In this document: piece after piece, positions 61,747 to 64,000 of the stretch | Layout of the letters: each line of letters starts with the position of its first letter | Position numbering within the stretch: position 1 is the stretch's first letter | NCBI RefSeq assembly: GCF_014646055.1 | Contig: NZ_BMMS01000007.1 | Coordinates: 186,001 to 250,000, forward strand | Length of the DNA: 64,000 bases | Direction of reading: 5' to 3' | Origin: Wenjunlia tyrosinilytica | GTDB taxonomy: Bacteria > Actinomycetota > Actinomycetes > Streptomycetales > Streptomycetaceae | Program-made: the position numbers and the translations under genes | Notes under the pieces: model-generated | The model's database searches: none | What the model was told of the DNA's origin: nothing | What the model saw: the letters and a program-made list of their open reading frames with translations, nothing else

Positions 61747-63390
61747 ATGCGCGCATCCCCGCGCGTCACCCGGGTCGTCGGTGCCACGGCCCTAGCGCTG
61801 TCCCTCATCTCCTGCGGCGGTGGCGGCGGCAGCACCAGCGGGGGCGGCGCCCCCAACCCCTCGGGCATCGTCAGCTCCTCGTGGACCGATCCGCAGAACC
61901 CGCTGGAACCGGCCAACACCAATGAGGTCCAGGGCGGCAAGGTCCTCAATATGATCTTCCGAGGGCTCAAGCAGTACGACCCCAGGACGGCCGAGGCCAA
62001 GAACCTGGTGGCCCAGTCGATCACCACCAGCGACCAGCAGAACTTCACGATCACCCTCAAGTCGGGATGGAAGTTCAGCGACGGCACCCCGGTGAACTCC
62101 AAGTCGTTCGTGGACGCGTGGAACTACGGCGCGCTGCTGACGAACCGGCAGATCAACGCTCCGTTCTTCAGCTACATCGACGGCTACGCCGAGGTCCACC
62201 CGGACTCGGGCTCGCCCAAGGCCCAGACGATGTCCGGTCTGCAGGTGGTCGACGACAGCACCTTCACCGTCAAGCTGACGCAGAAGTTCACCGGCTTCCC
62301 GGTGATCCTGGGCTACGCCGCCTTCTACCCCCTGCCCCAGGCGTTCTACAGCGACCACGCCGCCTGGCTGAAGAAGCCCGTCGGCAACGGCCCCTACCAG
62401 GTGGACAGCTACACCAGGGGCCAGGGCATGAAGCTCGTCAAGTGGGACGGCTACAACGGGCCGGACAAGGCGAAGAACGGCGGTGTGCAGCTGAAGGTGT
62501 ACACCGACAACAACACCGCCTACACCGATCTGCAGGCCGGAAACCTCGACGTCCTCGACGACATCCCCGCCTCGCAACTGCCCAACGTCAAGAGCGACCT
62601 CGGCAGCCGCTACATCAACCAGCCCGCCGGTATCTTCCAGAGCCTGTCCTTCCCCATGTACCGCAGCGAGTGGGGCTCGAAGGACGCGCTGAAGCTGCGC
62701 CAGGGCCTGTCCATGGCGATCGACCGGGCGCAGATCACCAAGAGCATCTTCATGGACACCCGCACCCCGGCCAGCGACTGGACCTCCCCGGTGCTGAAGG
62801 AGGCGGGCGGCTACAAGCAGGGCGTCTGCGGCTCCCCCTGCACGTACGACCCCAAGCAGGCCAAGAAGCTCATCGACGAGGCGGGCGGCCTGCCGGGCGG
62901 CAAGGTGACGATCAGCTCCAACGTCGACACGGGCTCGCACCGCGTATGGATGGACGCGGTCTGCAACAGCATCAACAACGCCATGGGCAACGACAAGGCG
63001 TGCGTCGTCAACCCCGTCTCCACCTTCGCCGACTTCCGCAAGCAGGTCGTCGCCAAGCAGATGAACGGCATGTTCAGGACCGGCTGGCAGATGGACTACC
63101 CGCTGATCCAGGACTTCCTCCAGCCGCTCTACTACACCAACGCCTCGTCCAATGACTCCCACTACAGCAACCCGAACTTCGACAAGCTCGTGAACGAGGC
63201 CAACGCCGAGTCCGACGTGGCCAAGTCGGTGTCGACGTTCCAGGACGCCGAGAAGGTCCTCGCCCAGGACTTCCCCGTGGTCCCGCTGTGGTACCAGAAC
63301 GGCACCGCCGGCTACTCGAAGAGCGTCTCGAACGTCGCGCTCGACCCGTTCAGCGTGCCCGTCTACACCGGCATCGAGGTGTCCGAGTAG
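61747..63390 (+). CDS. Oligopeptide ABC transporter substrate-binding lipoprotein (BldKB-like type)
   Basis: 547 aa. Signal peptide with lipobox LISC (Cys about 23), a Gly/Ser linker, then SSWTDPQNPLEPANTNEVQGG. This opening differs from the other two receptors in the window and resembles, as far as I can recall, the BldKB-type group. GAGGAGG nine bases before the ATG. Two close Cys pairs occur mid-protein (GVCGSPC, about 358-365; VCNSINNAMGNDKAC). Starts a new operon whose permease follows 84 bp later. Role as import receptor for extracellular peptides is inferred from family. Confidence 0.9.
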   Translation: MRASPRVTRVVGATALALSLISCGGGGGSTSGGGAPNPSGIVSSSWTDPQNPLEPANTNEVQGGKVLNMIFRGLKQYDPRTAEAKNLVAQSITTSDQQNFTITLKSGWKFSDGTPVNSKSFVDAWNYGALLTNRQINAPFFSYIDGYAEVHPDSGSPKAQTMSGLQVVDDSTFTVKLTQKFTGFPVILGYAAFYPLPQAFYSDHAAWLKKPVGNGPYQVDSYTRGQGMKLVKWDGYNGPDKAKNGGVQLKVYTDNNTAYTDLQAGNLDVLDDIPASQLPNVKSDLGSRYINQPAGIFQSLSFPMYRSEWGSKDALKLRQGLSMAIDRAQITKSIFMDTRTPASDWTSPVLKEAGGYKQGVCGSPCTYDPKQAKKLIDEAGGLPGGKVTISSNVDTGSHRVWMDAVCNSINNAMGNDKACVVNPVSTFADFRKQVVAKQMNGMFRTGWQMDYPLIQDFLQPLYYTNASSNDSHYSNPNFDKLVNEANAESDVAKSVSTFQDAEKVLAQDFPVVPLWYQNGTAGYSKSVSNVALDPFSVPVYTGIEVSE

Positions 63391-63474
63391 CTCTCCCGGG
63401 CGGCGGCCGGCGGCCCTGTGCCACCGGCCGCCGCCCCCTCCACCACGCACCACCAGTTCCGCGCAGGAGGCCTC

Positions 63475-64000
63475 ATGGGGCGCTACGTCATCAGGCGACT
63501 GCTCCAGATGATCCCGGTGTTCATCGGGACCACCTTTCTGATCTTCGTGATGGTCTACGCGCTCGGCGACCCGGTGGCCGCGCTCTTCGGGGACCGGGCA
63601 CCCGACCCGGCGACCGCGGCGCAGATCCGCAAGGACCTCAACCTCGACAAGCCGCTGGTGACCCAGTACCTGCTCTACATGGGGAAGATCTTCACCGGTG
63701 ACTTCGGCACCGCCTTCAACGGGCAGAGCGTCACCGAGCTGATGGGCACGGCCTTCCCGATCACACTGCGGCTGACCATCGTGGCCATCGTCATCGAGAT
63801 GCTCGTCGGCGTCTTCCTCGGGGTCGTCTCCGGGCTGCGCCGCGGCGGCGGCGTGGACACCTCCGTGCTGGTGCTCACCCTCGTCGTGATCTCCGTGCCG
63901 ACGTTCGTCAGCGGGTCTTTGCTGCAGTACCTGCTGGGTGTGAAGTGGAAGGTGATCGACCCCGCGGTCTCCCCCGAGGCCCCGCTGAACGAGCTGATCG
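63475..64000 (+). CDS. ABC transporter permease, DppB/OppB type (partial, continues beyond window)
   Basis: The first 175 residues are visible: MGRYVIRRLLQMIPVFIGTT with the classic first helix, an outer loop LGDPVAALFGDRAPDPATAAQI and KPLVTQYLLYMGKIFTGDFG, then the permease core. Unlike the two other DppB-type permeases here, its loop has no cysteines. GCAGGAGG before the ATG. Second gene of the third peptide-import operon. Confidence 0.92.
   Translation, partial: MGRYVIRRLLQMIPVFIGTTFLIFVMVYALGDPVAALFGDRAPDPATAAQIRKDLNLDKPLVTQYLLYMGKIFTGDFGTAFNGQSVTELMGTAFPITLRLTIVAIVIEMLVGVFLGVVSGLRRGGGVDTSVLVLTLVVISVPTFVSGSLLQYLLGVKWKVIDPAVSPEAPLNELI

Noticed and set aside
1-64000. Prophage, integrative element or biosynthetic cluster
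   Set aside because: No integrase, transposase, att-like repeats, polyketide or peptide synthetase genes; codon use is uniform.

Overview
The window is a high-GC chromosome segment from a Streptomyces or very close relative. The signs are third-position GC bias in nearly all genes, many GTG starts, mycothiol biosynthesis (mshB), a seven-iron ferredoxin with DapC, twin-arginine export, and actinobacteria-specific families (DUF3107, DUF3117, DUF3152, NYN, DUF6758, TB9.4-like). I saw no prophage, integrase, transposase, CRISPR array, tRNA or rRNA. It reads as core or near-core genome with many short intergenic repeats.

Layout. 1-5,000: minus-strand peptide ABC importer (lipoprotein, two permeases, ATPase running off the window), preceded by a 30-codon leader ORF with its own promoter and a hairpin. 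5,000-12,800: DUF3152 zinc protease-like protein, alpha/beta hydrolase, TetR regulator, DUF3107, MiaE-like ferritin-fold protein and a DEAD-box helicase with a long hairpin-rich leader; as I recall it, this matches Mycobacterium tuberculosis Rv3207c-Rv3211. 12,900-20,000: hydrolase, NYN nuclease-like protein, MarC, PHP phosphoesterase, zinc-ribbon DUF6758, MFS exporter and SUFU-domain protein. 20,000-25,300: CorA with a structured leader, an MprF-like aminoacyl-phospholipid synthase, a DMT transporter and a hypothetical. 25,400-30,500: two tandem LppX/LprG-like lipoproteins, a soluble MgtE-N/CBS protein with DUF1003, and Mrp. 30,600-36,300: TatB, HtrA, zinc-finger anti-sigma factor, ECF sigma factor and O-methyltransferase, the same neighbourhood as the mycobacterial sigE-rseA-htrA-tatB locus. 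36,500-45,800: DUF3117, enoyl-CoA hydratase, Tag, a DivIVA-type membrane protein, FolP2-like dihydropteroate synthase, LOG, DapE, secreted proteins, DapC and FdxA. 45,900-54,300: GNAT, SirB1-like, a peptidoglycan-binding membrane protein, MshB and an S9 peptidase. 54,600-64,000: a complete five-gene peptide importer (permease-lipoprotein-permease-ATPase-ATPase, the order of bldK) followed by the start of a second peptide importer.

How the parts fit. Three peptide-import systems and an S9 oligopeptidase suggest strong investment in peptide capture or peptide signalling. The sigma/anti-sigma/HtrA/TatB block is an envelope-stress module. DapE and DapC belong to the succinylase branch of lysine/diaminopimelate synthesis. 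MshB makes mycothiol. CorA and the MgtE-like protein point to magnesium handling.

The least expected signals are regulatory or structural rather than new enzymes: the leader-peptide/hairpin arrangement ahead of the first peptide importer, the multi-hairpin helicase leader, a 50-bp perfect palindrome, ten genes whose -10 box sits 6-7 bases before the start codon (leaderless candidates), and a run of short tandem repeats at gene ends and inside two coding regions.
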